64,000 bases of DNA from Blastocladiella emersonii ATCC 22665 (taxonomy: Eukaryota; Blastocladiomycota; Blastocladiomycetes; Blastocladiales; Blastocladiaceae): contig JANHCV010000001.1 of the NCBI GenBank assembly GCA_025594325.1, positions 4,340,001 to 4,404,000 of the forward strand, given 5' to 3'. The notes beneath the pieces were generated by a model. It was not told the DNA's origin and made no database searches. It worked only from the letters and a program-made list of their open reading frames with translations. Positions within the stretch are counted from its first letter, which is position 1. Every line of letters begins with the position of its first letter. This document shows, piece after piece, positions 24,401-35,496 of the stretch. Both the position numbers and the translations under genes were made by a program.

Positions 24401-24746
24401 TAAACAACCGCGACGGGTACATAAGGTGTGGTGTACGCACGCGCAGCTTGTTGATCTCCTGCAACCTCCGCAGACTCGTCTCCTTGCGCAGCAGCAGGCA
24501 GTTGGCCTGGACGTGGTGGCACAGGTCGCGAAAGTAGCCGATCTCGCGTACACCGAACGAAAGCTTGCGGAGCGACATTCTGCGGGCGCCAGAAACGTCA
24601 GCTTAGTAAACGATATTCTTATGAGAAGCAACGTACCGTCGCCCGGTCCCCTTGGCCCCAGTCAGGTTGCGCACGACCGACTCGCGGTGCGCCGACGGCA
24701 TGTCCGGCGCGTCGCGCCCGACGGCCAGACTTCCGCGGTGCATCAT
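21450..24746 (-). CDS. SPRY-domain and multi-IQ-motif protein, unrecognised family
   Basis: Eight exons: 24637-24746, 24441-24579, 24242-24377, 24086-24188, 23872-24024, 21995-23804, 21662-21932 and 21450-21580, about 950 residues. All phases close; one donor is the weaker GTTTGC (24085). The N-terminal ~300 residues look helical (LITKRELRTMFRHG, then MHNLGDLISRTTLDLVN). A SPRY/B30.2-like beta sandwich follows: FYFEFTVRERTAWRVGFDVF, ESMGISFDGNVYFMG, GVLVDVAAGTIALVFDG, and MRVNFGLYPFAYL. Next are at least six IQ-type units (KIQRAWRVFRGRRWR, RIQRMARRKLNRIR, IIQRNWRIKLY, TIQNKFRDWAH, TIQRVWRGYML, RIQSMWREIRMRR). A short Cys-containing end closes with CGIVCPKRER. IQ motifs normally bind calmodulin or calmodulin-like light chains. 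There is no motor or kinase domain. I do not know a named homolog with this order. Confidence 0.8.
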
Positions 24747-25261
24747 GCTGAATGCGACGCTTGATAAAGGGTCTACCGCCACGCGCGTCAAGCGTCAGCA
24801 CGCGATCTGAAGCGTACGCGACGGTCCCGCGGCCTGAGCGCCCCGGGGTTTGGTCAGATCTCTGTTCTAGTTGGACCCTCACGTGGTCCGAGCAGCCGTA
24901 TGCGGCAGTGCATCGCCGGAAAGCGAGCACATGTGCGGCGCATCGAGGACGTCAGGCATCCCAGTGAAAAGGTGTCCATCACCCCAAACCCGCGGGGCGT
25001 CGGCCGCGGGACGCGTCAATAGCGGTAGCAAGAAGAATGCATCGGGTTAGACTGTGCTTACATGAAGGGGGGGGGGGGTGTTGCGTCCGTGGTCGATGGC
25101 CGGAGCGGCGACATGGCGGTGATCAGCCGCGCGACGCGTCCATGGTCCGCGGCAACGGTCACCTCCGTCCCTCACGTCGATGCCACAGTCGGTGGACTAA
25201 TGTGTGTATATAGCGCGCGAGGCAAAAGTGGGGGAGGACATATCAACAGGTAGGGGGAGGT
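24747..25261. other. Intergenic region, no gene seen
   Basis: This lies between the 5' end of the SPRY/IQ gene and the 3' end of NOP2. It contains a 12-base G tract at 25067-25078 and a TATATA element near 25206, but no open frame with coding bias. It should include the SPRY/IQ promoter and the NOP2 3' UTR. Confidence 0.6.
25067..25078 (+). repeat. Homopolymeric G tract (12 bases)
   Basis: Twelve consecutive G residues follow catgaa. Tracts of this length are prone to slippage and to sequencing error. Confidence 0.9.
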
Positions 25262-27400
25262 TTAGTTGGTTGCTGGCTTGGCGTTGTTGGCACCCTTGAA
25301 GCCCTTGGACGCGGGCGCGGTCTTAGGCTTCGCAGCGGCGGCGGCAGCGGGCTTCTTGTTGTCCGCGGCACCAGCAGCGGCAGCGGGGCGTTGGCTCTTG
25401 CCCTTACCCTTGCCCTTCTTGCCCTTGTTGAGCGACTGCTTGACGATCTCGGCGTCCTCGGCGTCGTCAAAGGCGACGGGCTCGTCGGCGCCGGCGGCCT
25501 TCTTGCCCTTGGCGCCCTTCTTGGCCTTGCCGTCAGCAGCGACCATGGTCTCCTCGTCCTCGGCGTCGTTGCCGCCGATCTTGGGGATCTTGTTGCTGAG
25601 CTTCTTGAACTTGGCGACAAAGAAGCCGTCCATGTTGTGGGCGTGCGGGTAGTAGCGGCGGGTGAGGGCGACCGAGGGGTGGAACGACTTGCCGCGGAAC
25701 GACTTGAAGCCCTCGACGCCGAAGCTGATGCCCGTGTCGACGAGCTTGACGTTGGGCCGCTTCTTGAGCGCGTAGTCGACCACCTCCTCGTTCTCGCACA
25801 CCATGATCGAGCACGTCGAGTACACAAAGTACCCGCCCGTCTTGGAGTTGGCGTCGACCGAGTCGATGGCGGCCAGGATCAGCTCCTTCTGCAGGTGCGT
25901 GAGCATGTGGAAGTCCTCGGCCGACTTGTTGGTCTTGACCGAGGGGTCCTTGGCGATGACACCGGTGCCCGAGCACGGCGCGTCGAGCAGCACGCGGTCG
26001 AACCCGCCGACGACGCCGGGGAACTTGCGGCCGTCGTAGTTGCACACGACCGCGTTCTTGACGCCGAGGCGGGCAATGTTGGCAACGAGCGACTTGGTGC
26101 GGTCCTTGTTGGCGTCGTTGGCAAACACCATGCCCGTGTTCTTCATGAGCGCGGCCATGTAGGTGGTCTTGCCGCCGGGCGCCGAGGCCATGTCGAGGCA
26201 CCGCTCGCCCTCGACGGGGGCCAGGGCCATGACGGGGAGGAACGAGGACGCGGCCTGCAGCATGTAGTGACCGGCGAGGTACTCGGGGGTGGCGCCGATC
26301 GGGACGGGCGAGTCGAACACCTGGAGACCGACCTTGGACCACTTGCCAATGGGCTCGAGGTTGACGCCGCGGTTGACGAGGGCCTGGGCGAGGTCGCGGC
26401 GCGTGGTCTTGAGGGTGTTGGCGCGGATCGTGACGGGGCGCGGGGTCTCGTTGGCGTCGAGGAAGGCGATCAGCTCGGTCACACTGAAAAGCTCCTTGAA
26501 GCACTCGAGGAGGTACTCGTTGTAGCCGTAGTAGAGGCACAGGTCGCGCACGAGCTGGGCAATGTACTCGGAGCGCGAGCGGCCGGGCTGGCGCAGGTCG
26601 GCAAAGTTGCCGAGCACCTTGACGATCTCCTGGATGCGGTGGTTGACGAGTGACAGCTCGGGCGGGCTGATAATCTCGCGCTCCACGTCCTCTTCCGTGG
26701 GCAGAACAAAGAACTGCTCGTCGACAATGTTGGTCTCGAGCGCCTCGTCCTCGTCGTCGGGGTGCGCGCGCAGGGCGTGCTCGTCCTCGTCGTCGCCGTC
26801 GGACATGTCCTCGAGCTACACGGGCAGACACGTCGACGTTGGTGAGTGGATCGGTCGTGAGGGCAGCATGGGGTAGGCAGGCAAGCGTACCTTGGTGACG
26901 CGGACGTTCTCATCGTCGCTGTCCTCGTCGTCGTCAAAGAGCGCGTCCTGGTCCATGGCGTCCTCGTCGTCCTCGTCGTCGGTGATGGGCTCGTCCTCGT
27001 CCTTGGCGAACTTGTCGATGGCGTCAAAGTCGTCGTCCGAGTGCAGCGAGATGTCGTCGGGGATCTCGTCCGAGGCGGCGCCCTCGTCGTCGGAGCCAGC
27101 AGCGCCGGCCTCATCGTCGGACTCGTCGGACTCACCACCCGAGACGGCGACGTCCGAGTCGGACTCCTCGTCCTCCTCGCTCTCGGGCTGCACAGCGCGG
27201 GCCTTGCCCGCGGCGCCCTTGGCCTTCTTGGCGGGCTGGCGGGCGTCGGCGTCGACGGCGGTCGAGGCAGAGCGCTTCTTCGAGGCGGCGGCCTGGGCGC
27301 GCTTGGCGGCGCGGCGCGGGTTGCGCGGCTTCGCGTCGGCCGACGGCAGCGCCGCGGGGGCACCCTGCTTGCGGCGGGCCTTGTATCCGAAACCACCCAT
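25262..27400 (-). CDS. NOP2: Nop2/Nol1 25S rRNA cytosine-C5 methyltransferase
   Basis: Exons 26891-27400 and 25262-26815, phase 0, about 687 residues. The N-terminus is a basic, then highly acidic nucleolar-type tail (runs of D/E and S). The family-specific PUA-like/RRM region includes ELSLVNHRIQEIVKVLGNF and a short TIRANTLKTTRRDL motif. The catalytic domain has the SAM-binding MASAPGGKTTYMAALM (about residues 379-394), LLDAPCSGTGVIAKDPSVK with motif IV Cys near 451, and FVYSTCSIMVCENEE with motif VI catalytic Cys near 505. The C-terminus is a Lys/Ala-rich tail. In yeast the enzyme methylates 25S rRNA C2870 and is essential for 60S assembly; the equivalent target here is inferred. It is divergent from the CEP104-like gene across a 334-bp gap. 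Confidence 0.96.
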
Positions 27401-27734
27401 GGCTGTTGCTGCGTGTGTGTGCTACGTCGTCGTCGTCGTGGGGTGCGACGGGATCCGGATCACGTTGCCCAGTGCCCGCGCGACGAGGGGGCAGCGCGCG
27501 GTAGGGGGAGAGCGGCGGTGTGGATTGAGGTCAGGTGGGCCCACCTGCGCCGTTGCTGTGGCGTTTCTGGACTCTGACGCAGCGGGCTGCAGGAGACGCG
27601 TCGCCAACTCAAACGATGGCCGATGGCTTCAGGGGTACGCCGACCGGACGCCTCCTCCGCTCTCCGCACCCTACCACGCATCAACGAAGCTCCGATACGC
27701 ATCGACACCACGCAACGACTCGCGCACCACCACC
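27401..27734. promoter_or_regulatory. Divergent promoter region NOP2 / CEP104-like gene
   Basis: A 334-bp gap separates two divergent start codons. It has pyrimidine-rich and CG-rich stretches and a gtcgtcgtcgtcg run next to the NOP2 start. I see no canonical TATA box. Bidirectional use is inferred from the geometry only. Confidence 0.5.
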
Positions 27735-30700
27735 ATGTCGCGCTTGCCCGCGCTGCTCATTGCGTGCTCGTCGTCGCACCATGGCGCCGACCGACCGCCA
27801 TCGCCACTGGCGCTGAGCCGCCCGGCCCTCGGCGCGGCCACGCGATCGGCCACGTCCTCGCCAGCCTTCTCAGCAAGCACCAGCATCCCAAGCTCGGCCG
27901 ACACGTCGTTTGCCGCGCTGTCGCGCCCGTCCCAGCAGCCCGGTTGGTGCAGTGCAAGGTCCGTCAACTCTCCGCTTTCCTGTCGCGCACACACGGCTAA
28001 CCGTGTTCTTTCGCGATTAAAGGAACTGCGCGTACCCGCAGTGGCTCGTCTTCTCGGTCGGCGAGGACCACGCGCCGCCGCCGGCCATCACGGCGATCCA
28101 GCTGCTCGCGCACAACTTCAAGATCCCGTCGCGCGTCTCGATCCAGCTCGCCGACACGCCGTCGGCCGCGTCCGTCGCGCACTTGCTGCGCTCGGGCGCC
28201 GGCGACCCCGCCAAGCTCGCCGGGGCAGTGCACTGGATCGAGTACGGCCACGTCGACATGTCGACCAACGCCGCGTCCAACTTCCGCGCCCGCGAGCTCA
28301 AGACCATCCCGACCGCCATTGGCGGCACCGCCCTGATCCGCCTCGTCCTGCACGGCAACTACCACAACGACCTCAACCTGTGGAACCAGGTCTCGCTGCT
28401 CGAGGTCCGCTTCTACGGCCACGACGACGCCGCCGACATGCCGCCGCCCGTGTCGGCGCCGCCCGCCCGCCGCGACGTGGCATCACCGCTCCCGCCGCGC
28501 CCGCCATCGCTCGTCGCGCCATCCTCGCCGTCCATGGCCACCATCGCCGCCCTCGTCGCGTCGTCGTCCGAAACGGCGGCCGCGAAGCGCAGCTCGGTCA
28601 TCTCCGCCAGCTCGCCGACCGTGAGCCGCGGTACCTTTGCCACCAGCAACGGCCACGTCGCCGCGTCTCCAATCCTCGCGCGCGCTGACGCGGAGCTCGG
28701 CTCGCCGCGCATTTCCCTCGCGTCGCCCGCCCGCAGCGCCATGGAGCCGCCGCGCAGCAACTCGGCGCCGACCCCGACCCCGACCGCCGCGTCGCGCCTG
28801 CAGTCGCTCGGGTACACGGCGCTCGACGCGCTCGCCGCACAGAAGCAGGACGCGGTGCTGGGCGAGGACTACGACCGCGCCGCCGCCCTCAAATCCGCCT
28901 GCGAGACGCTGCACGACCTGCTGCGCCAGCTCGAGCGGTGCCAGCTGTTCCTCAACGCCAACGGCGGTGGTAGCAGCGGCGGCTCGGGCGCGGGCACCGT
29001 CGGCGCCGAGCTCTGGGTCAACCGCAGCCGCCAGCTCGAGGCCGCGCTCCGCGTCACGCTCAACCGCGCCGGGTTCCTCCCCGACGACCAAGTCAACGTC
29101 GACGCCGTCGCGCAGCTCCCGGAGCTCCCGGATCCCGTCATGTCGCCGCCCGTGCGCAAGCGGGAAGAGTCGATCCGCGCGCCCGAGATCCCCCTGCGCC
29201 AGCCGCCGCTCGCCGACGCGCCGAGACCCGTGGCGACGCCGCCGCCCGTCACGGCGCTCCCGCCTGTCCCCGCCGAGCCTGAGCGCGAACGCGTGGCGTC
29301 GCCGCCTGTTCCCGCAGCGCTCGACCGCGCCAAGTCGCCGCCCATCCCAACCCTGCGCGGCGGGAACGCGGCGTCCGTGGCCGACCTGTTCTCCAACGCG
29401 GGGCCCGACTCGATCCCGCCGGGCGCCCAGCCATCTGCGCCGCGGTCCAAGAGCCCGAGCCCCGAGCGTAAACCCGTGGCGGTCCGCGCCGCCCGCCGGC
29501 CCTCGGACCCGAAGCGCGGCGCGAGCAAGACGAGTCCCAAGGCCAAGGCGGGCGCGCTGTCGAGCCAGCCCGGCTCGCCCGTGATCGCTGCCGCTGCACC
29601 CGAGCCGTGGACGCTGACCGAGGAGCAGCAGGTCGACTACCGGCTCGCCATCGACTGGGCCGGCGAGGACCTGGTCGCGCGGTTCCTGGCCAAGGAGTTT
29701 GACGTCAAGGAGGCGAGTCTGCGCGCCATGCTCGACCGTGTCGAGGGCGGGCCGCCCACTTCGACCAGCGGCACCACGTCGCCCGACCCGCAGTCCGACC
29801 CGGTCGTCGTCCTCAAGGGCGTGTTCGCGCTCGTCGCGCCGACGCTGCCGGACCCGCGCGAGCGCGTGTGCGCGTGGGGCATCGCGCTGTGGCGCGCGGT
29901 CGCGACGCCCGCGTGGGTCGGCCCGCACCTCACGCTGTTCACGGGGCTCAGCGCGCCGCACTGGCCCGTGCTGCTGTCCAAGGCCGGCGACCCAAACCCG
30001 CGCGTCGCCAGCCCGGCGCGCGCCCTCGCCATCGCCCTCATGACGCAGTTCCCCGCGCCGTTTGCGGGAATGGTCCTCAAGCCGTTCCCCGCGCCCTCGG
30101 CGCCGTGGCGCCAGCTCCGCGTGCGGCTCGCGCTCATCGAGGATACCCTGCGCAGCGTCGGGCTGACCAACGTGCCCGCCGCGGTCCACGAGGACCCGAT
30201 GTCCGTCACGCTCCCGCGCGCGGGCGCCAGGGGTAAGAAGCGCGCGTCCGTCGGCCCGCCGCGGTCCAACGGTCCCCCGCCCGCCGGCCACCACAAACGG
30301 TCCAACTCGGTCGGCCGTGCACGCGCCGGCACCCCGCTGAGCCGCGCGCAGTCGGCGACGTTCGCGATGCGGTCGTCGGCGAGCCTCGCGCCCACCGGGT
30401 ACGATTTCCCGACGGTCCAGGACCTGGTCACGCGGCACCTCGCGCACATGAACAACGCGGTCCGCGAGGCCGCCGCGTCGCTCATGGTCGCGTGCGCGCG
30501 CGAGGTCGGGCCCGCACTCATGGCACCGTGTATCGACAAGCTCGGGCGCCGCGTGCACGAGCAGGCGCTCCGCGCGCGGCTCGAGAATCTCGACGCGCCC
30601 GTGGCGAAGCCGGCAGCAGTGGAAGATGAGGAGGAGGAGGAGGAGTTGTCGTCGTCGGACGACGGCGTCACCGTCAACCACCGCGGCAGCGTCAACGACC

Positions 30701-32085
30701 CGCGGTACCAGCTCCAGCGCGCGCACACCATGGCCGCGGTTCCCGTCGCTGCCGCCGCCGCCGCGCAGCAGCCGTCGGCGAAAGGTCCAGCCGCGATGGC
30801 TGCTCTCGCCCAGGACGTGGCGGCGCGCCGCAGCCAGGCCGGCCACATCCGCGTGCAGGAACCGCCTGCGCGCACGGCCGAGGATCACGCGGGCGCGCCG
30901 TCGGTCGTCAAGTCGTCGCCCCGCGCCAAGGCCGCGAGTATCGGGCGCAGCAGCTCGGCCGCGTCCGCGTCGTCGCCGCCGCCGCCGCGGCCCGCGTCGC
31001 TCGTAATTGGTGCCGCGCCCGCGGCCGAGAACGGCGGCGCTCGCACGGCGGTGGCGAACCACCACGCGCAGCAGCAGCGGCAGTCCATGTCGCATGCTCC
31101 CGCCCTCGTGACGCCGGCGGCAAGTGCGGCGACGTCCCCGCGCGCGGCACCCGTCACGCTCCCGCGCCCCGCGTCGCCCGTCGCCCTGACCACGTCCGCC
31201 GGCACCTCCGCCGCCGCGTCCGCCGTCACGTCGCCGTACCTCAAGTCGCCCGCCGTCCCCGCCAACCGCACCCAGCAGTCGTCGTCGTCGCCGCAGCAGC
31301 CGCAGAAGCTCATGCTGCAGCGCACGGCGAGCTCGGCGAGCGCGGCCGTGTACCACACGCAGCCGCAGGCGCAGGCGTCGGCGGTGGGCGAAAAGGACAA
31401 GAAGGACAAGGAGAAGGGGTTCTGGGGCCGGTTGTTCAGCCACAAGGACAAGGAGAAGGACAAGGACAAGGACAAGGAGCGCGACCACGAGAAGCCCAAG
31501 TCGCCCAAGCAGCTGCTCGGCGTGGGCAAAAAGGACAAGAAGGACAAGAAGGACAAGGACAAGCGCGCGAGCTCGGCGTCGCTGCCCCCACCGCCCATGG
31601 CCGCGGCTGCGGCACCAGCACCCGTGGCCACGCGCAAGCCCGAGGACCCGATGAACCTGGCTGCGTCCGTGGGCCCGAGCGCGGCGACCGAGGGCGACAC
31701 GGCGGCGGGCAGTCCGCCGGGCGGCGACGACTGGAACATCGACTACACGTGCGTGTTCTGCGAGGAGGTGAACCCGGACTTTACGCAGGCGCGGCTCGAC
31801 CTGCACTTCTGGCAGGAGTGCCCGATGCTCAGCGCGTGCCCGTTCTGCCGCGAGGTGGTCGAGGTGGCCAACCTCCCCGCGCACGTCGAGGCCGAGTGTC
31901 CCGCGCCGCCGCCGCCCAGCGTCGTGCTCCGGCCCGACGCGTGCGCGCTGTGCGGCCGGGTCGTCGGGTTCGGCGAGCAGGCGTTCCGCGCGCACCTCCT
32001 CCAGCCTGGCGGGTGCCCGCGCAGCACGCGCAAGCCGCGGCCGGGGGTGCACTACCCCGCGCCCATGGACGGGCGGCGAAAGTAG
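27735..32085 (+). CDS. CEP104-like (FAP256-like) protein: jelly-roll, TOG and C-terminal zinc fingers
   Basis: Exons 27735-27958 and 28023-32085, phase 2, encode about 1,428 residues. The N-terminus reads LIACSSSHHGAD, with the GWCSARNCAYPQWLVF motif spanning the intron, then ITAIQLLAHNFKIPSRVSIQLA and ALIRLVLHGNYHNDLNLWNQVSL. This matches the galactose-binding-like jelly roll of CEP104. A short helical unit (LGEDYDRAAALKSACETLHD) resembles the UVR-like segment of the family. A HEAT/TOG-like region spans about residues 600-935 (PDPRERVCAWGIALWRAV, then LAHMNNAVREAAASLMVACA). A Lys-Asp-Glu run lies near 1197-1256. The C-terminus has paired Cys/His fingers (YTCVFCEEVNPDF, ACPFCREVVEV, ACALCGRVVGFGEQAF...HLLQPGGC), as in CEP104. 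The animal and algal proteins sit at ciliary tips and bind tubulin, CP110 and EB1. I see no clear SxIP motif here. The assignment is by architecture, so the fungal role is unknown. Confidence 0.85.
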
Positions 32086-32267
32086 TGGTGGCGGCGGCGG
32101 CGGCGATGTACGACTAGCGAGCGATCTAGAGGTGGATATACCCTGCACAATCATGTACAACGACGAGGTTGACGACGAGTCTATTCACGCGACGGGGGGA
32201 GAACAGAAGCGCAGCAGCAGCAATGGGGGGTGGTGATTACATTTGAGACAAGAGCGCGACAAAAAGC

Positions 32268-32978
32268 TTAGTCCATGAGCTGCATGATGGCGCTGGCCAC
32301 GTCGCCGTTGCACGCTTTGATGGTGGCGATGGCCTTGCCGCGGGACGCGCCCGTCTGCTTGACGACGAGAGCGATCTCCTTCTCGGAGACGCCGTCGGGG
32401 AGGGCGGCGTCGTCGGCCTCGTCCTCGGCGTCGTTGGCGTCCTCCTCCTCGGCCTCGAGGTCGGGGATCTCGTCGTCCTCGTGGCCGTGGCCCTCGGGCC
32501 CGTGGTTGCAGTCGGCGGTGTGGACGTGGGGCTGGCGGCCGGCGGCGGCGGCCATGGCCTGCTGCTGGCGCACGAGGCGGTCGCGGGCGAGGTTGGTCGG
32601 GAAGGCGCCCGAGGCCATGGAGGCGACGCCGTAGACGATGTAGACGTCGGCGTTGGCCGACTTGTACACCTCGGGCTCGGCGATCACGATCAGCTCGTTG
32701 CGCGGGCGGCGCAGCACGACGCGCGTCACGCCGTGGACGGCCGACAGGCCCAGGCCCTCGAACACCTTGCGCGCCTTCTTCTCGCCGCGCGTCTGGTCGC
32801 GCACCAGGTCGGCCGCGCGCCGCATCGTCGCCGCGTCGATCTCGGCGGGCACGCCAATCTCCTCGGGCACGGGCGACGACGTCGCGTGGATCTCCTCGAC
32901 CTCCTCGATGGTCGCCTCGGGCACCTGCTCGACGACGGCGGGCTGCTTGGTCTTCTTGGCGGCGGACTTGGGCGACAT
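32268..32978 (-). CDS. EGD2: Nascent polypeptide-associated complex subunit alpha
   Basis: A single-exon gene of 236 residues. The NAC domain is evident as KKARKVFEGLGLSAVHGVTR, VVLRRPRNELIVIAEPEVYK and ADVYIVYGVAS. The C-terminal UBA domain is GVSEKEIALVVKQTGASRGK followed by ATIKACNGDVASAIMQL. Between them is an acidic linker preceded by an unusual His/Cys-rich stretch (HVHTADCNHGPEGHGHED). With beta-NAC the protein sits at the ribosome exit tunnel and shields nascent chains from mis-sorting. The gene is tail-to-tail with the CEP104-like gene and head-to-head with choline kinase. Confidence 0.96.
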   Translation of the reverse strand: MSPKSAAKKTKQPAVVEQVPEATIEEVEEIHATSSPVPEEIGVPAEIDAATMRRAADLVRDQTRGEKKARKVFEGLGLSAVHGVTRVVLRRPRNELIVIAEPEVYKSANADVYIVYGVASMASGAFPTNLARDRLVRQQQAMAAAAGRQPHVHTADCNHGPEGHGHEDDEIPDLEAEEEDANDAEDEADDAALPDGVSEKEIALVVKQTGASRGKAIATIKACNGDVASAIMQLMD

Positions 32979-33648
32979 GGTATGTGCGGTGGTGTTGCGT
33001 GGAGGGTCGATCGCGTAGCGCAGCGTTTCCTGCGGGGTCGCCGGCGGGGCACGGCGACGCGTTCCTCGCTCGGCACGGCGGCGGCGCGGCGCGCGAACGC
33101 CCGCGCTCGCTCGAGGTGATCGGCGCCTCGCCCCAAAGGATCACCTGACCCGCCCTCTTTCAGCGCGTGAGCGGCCTGCCACCCCCATCGCGCCCATCGA
33201 CATGCACCCAATGGGCCGATAATACGCGTAGAATTATCATGCCCGCGTCCCTGAGCTCGATGACGTCGCTGGCGCCAGGATTCGCGCGTGAAAGCGCGAG
33301 GTCGCGGCGAGGAGCGCGGCCCCATGTGGGCAGCGGCCAGCGCCCGTTCGAGGAAGGCGGCGGCGACGGAAACGTCTCGCACCGCCGCTCGGTGCCACTA
33401 CGCCGAGCCCGCGTGAGTCGGTGTCCCGCCCCAAGGACGGGTCATCGGCAGGACAGCGACGGCGGCGGAGAAGGTTGGCGAAGGGTCAAGTTTCAGGCCG
33501 AGGCGGCGCCTCGCCACGGCGGCGGCGACCTGGGCGGCGACCCCTCCCCGCCTCGTCGCGCTCTCCCTCTCCTCTCTCTCCCCGTTTCCCAGACAAACGA
33601 CTCCTCCCAGACCCTGCAACGTATCAACCAACCGCCCGAAACGCAACC
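32979..33648. other. Divergent intergenic region NAC-alpha / choline kinase
   Basis: A 670-bp gap between divergent starts. It is GC-rich near NAC-alpha and has a pyrimidine-rich ctctccctctcctctctctcc tract just upstream of the kinase start (about 33560-33585), a common feature of fungal promoters. No convincing coding frame. Confidence 0.55.
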
Positions 33649-35278
33649 ATGACCGGCGTCAGCAAGGCCGACAAGGCCCGCGCCGACCGCGAGAAGAAGC
33701 TGCTCAAGTCGCGGCTGCCCAAGTCGCCGCGCGTCGGCTCCGACGTGCTCGACATTGTGTACGTTGGACATCGCGAATTCCCCCCTAGAAACCTCGCCCT
33801 CACACGCCACCGCGCCGCGTAGCACCGACGACGAGTACACGCTCAAGTCGCAGGTCCTGCGCCTCGTCCACAGCCGCCTGCCGCACTGGGAGGACTGGGG
33901 CAGCGTGCTCGACCCCGCCGACATCAAGCTCGAGCGCATCTCGGGCGCCATGACCAACTGCATCTTCGTCGTGCACGGCCCGCCGCGCAAGGTGTCCGAC
34001 ACGGACTCGGCCGTCGACGCCGGCTCGTCGCTGCCCTCGCTCGACTCGCTCGACCCGCTCGATGCCCTGCCGCCGCTGCCCGAGGCCGTCTCTTCTTCTG
34101 TTCCCACAACGGACCCGCGCATCGTGCCCTCGCCGCGCGCGCCCCTGTCCCTGTCGCTCCGCCTCGCCACGTCCTCGTCGTACCCGCTGCCGCGCACCAA
34201 CTCGTGCGTGCCGCGCCGCCTGCTGCTGCGCGTCTACGGCGTCGGCATGGAAAACTACATCAAGCGCGACCGCGAAATCTACTGGCTGCGCAAGCTGTCC
34301 GAGACGGGCTACGGCCCGCGCCTGCTCGCCACTTTCGCGAATGGCCGCTTCGAGGAGTACCTCGACTCCATCACCCTGTCGCGCCACCACCTGCGCGACC
34401 CGGCCACCTCGCGCAACATTGCCGAGAAGGTGTGCGACCTGCACAACCTCGCCGACCAGTTCCCCGTGTCCCCCGGCATCGCCGAGGAGCGCGCGTCCGA
34501 CCCGGAGCTGTGGACGTCGGTGAAAAAGTACCTCGCCATGGCCGTCCAGTCGGTCGACGCCATTGTCGAGACGTACCCGGACCGCGCCGACCGCATCGCC
34601 AAGCTCGGCCTGCCCGCGCTCGACGCCCTCATTGCGCGCGCCCGCGCGTGCATCGAGCACGTCGGCAGCCCCATCGTCTTCGCCCACAACGACCTGCAGT
34701 ACGGCAACATCCTCAAGCACTCCATGACCGACGAGATCATCATCGTCGACTACGAGTACTCGTCCTTCAACTACCGCGGGTTCGATATCGCCAACCACTT
34801 TTGCGAGTGGATGGCCGATTACCACGGCGACGCACCGCACGTCCTCACCCCGGCCGCCTTCCCGACCCGCGCCGAGCGAGACACCTTCTACCGCGCCTAC
34901 ATTGCCGCCCACGAGCGCCAGTTTGGCGTGCTCCCGCCCATCTTCCCGCGGCCCGCTGCCGCCGCGAACGGCACCTCGAACGGCCTCGCGGCGCCCAAGT
35001 CTCCACAGTCGCCCAAGACCGGCTTCTTCGGCGCCACCGCCGTCCCGCTGCCGCCAACGCCGGCCGACCGCGACGCCGTGGCCGAGGCGCTCGAGCGCGA
35101 GGTGCGCGTCGGCGTGCTCCTGACCCACGTCTTCTGGGGCCTGTGGGGGCTCGTGCGCGAGGCCGACATGCTCGGCCGCCGCGAAATCGACTTTGACTAC
35201 TGGGAGTACGGCGCCGCCCGCATCGAGCGGTTCCGCGACGAGCTCGACGCCGTGTGTGCCGACTTGATGATGGGATAG
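33649..35278 (+). CDS. Choline/ethanolamine kinase
   Basis: Exons 33649-33758 and 33823-35278, phase 2, about 521 residues. The nucleotide loop region is LERISGAMTNCIFVVHGP, interrupted by a ~55-residue Ser/Pro/Asp-rich insertion before LLLRVYGVGMENYIKRDREI. The catalytic blocks are IVFAHNDLQYGNILKHS (Brenner motif with H-N-D) and EIIIVDYEYSSFNYRGFDIANHFCEW (choline kinase motif with the metal-binding Asp). LTHVFWGLWGLVREADM near the C-terminus is also typical. It phosphorylates choline and/or ethanolamine in the first step of the Kennedy pathway to phosphatidylcholine and phosphatidylethanolamine. Which substrate is preferred cannot be told from sequence. Confidence 0.94.
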
Positions 35279-35496
35279 ACGCGGGGGCCTAGGGCGGGAT
35301 GGGCGTAGTGTTAGTTGATATACATCTATAACTTGGACTTCACTTCTCTTGGTTCTCGATGTGTGTTGTGGCGAGCGAGCGGTGGACGCGTCGCTCATGT
35401 CCGCCTGGCTCGAGACGCGACGCCACTCGCCTCTTCTCCCCGGCTGTCTGAGCACCGCCCATGAATCGCGAATGCTAGCGCAAACTTGATGCAACC

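Noticed and set aside
25202..25215. TATATA element as the promoter of an unannotated gene
   Set aside because: It lies in the presumed NOP2 3' flank, and no coding-like frame follows on the plus strand within 300 bp.
28483..32160. Long minus-strand frame (1,225 codons) opposite the CEP104-like gene
   Set aside because: Same effect of A-avoiding codon use. Its product is Arg/Gly-rich low complexity without motifs, while the sense strand has clear domains and a proper intron.
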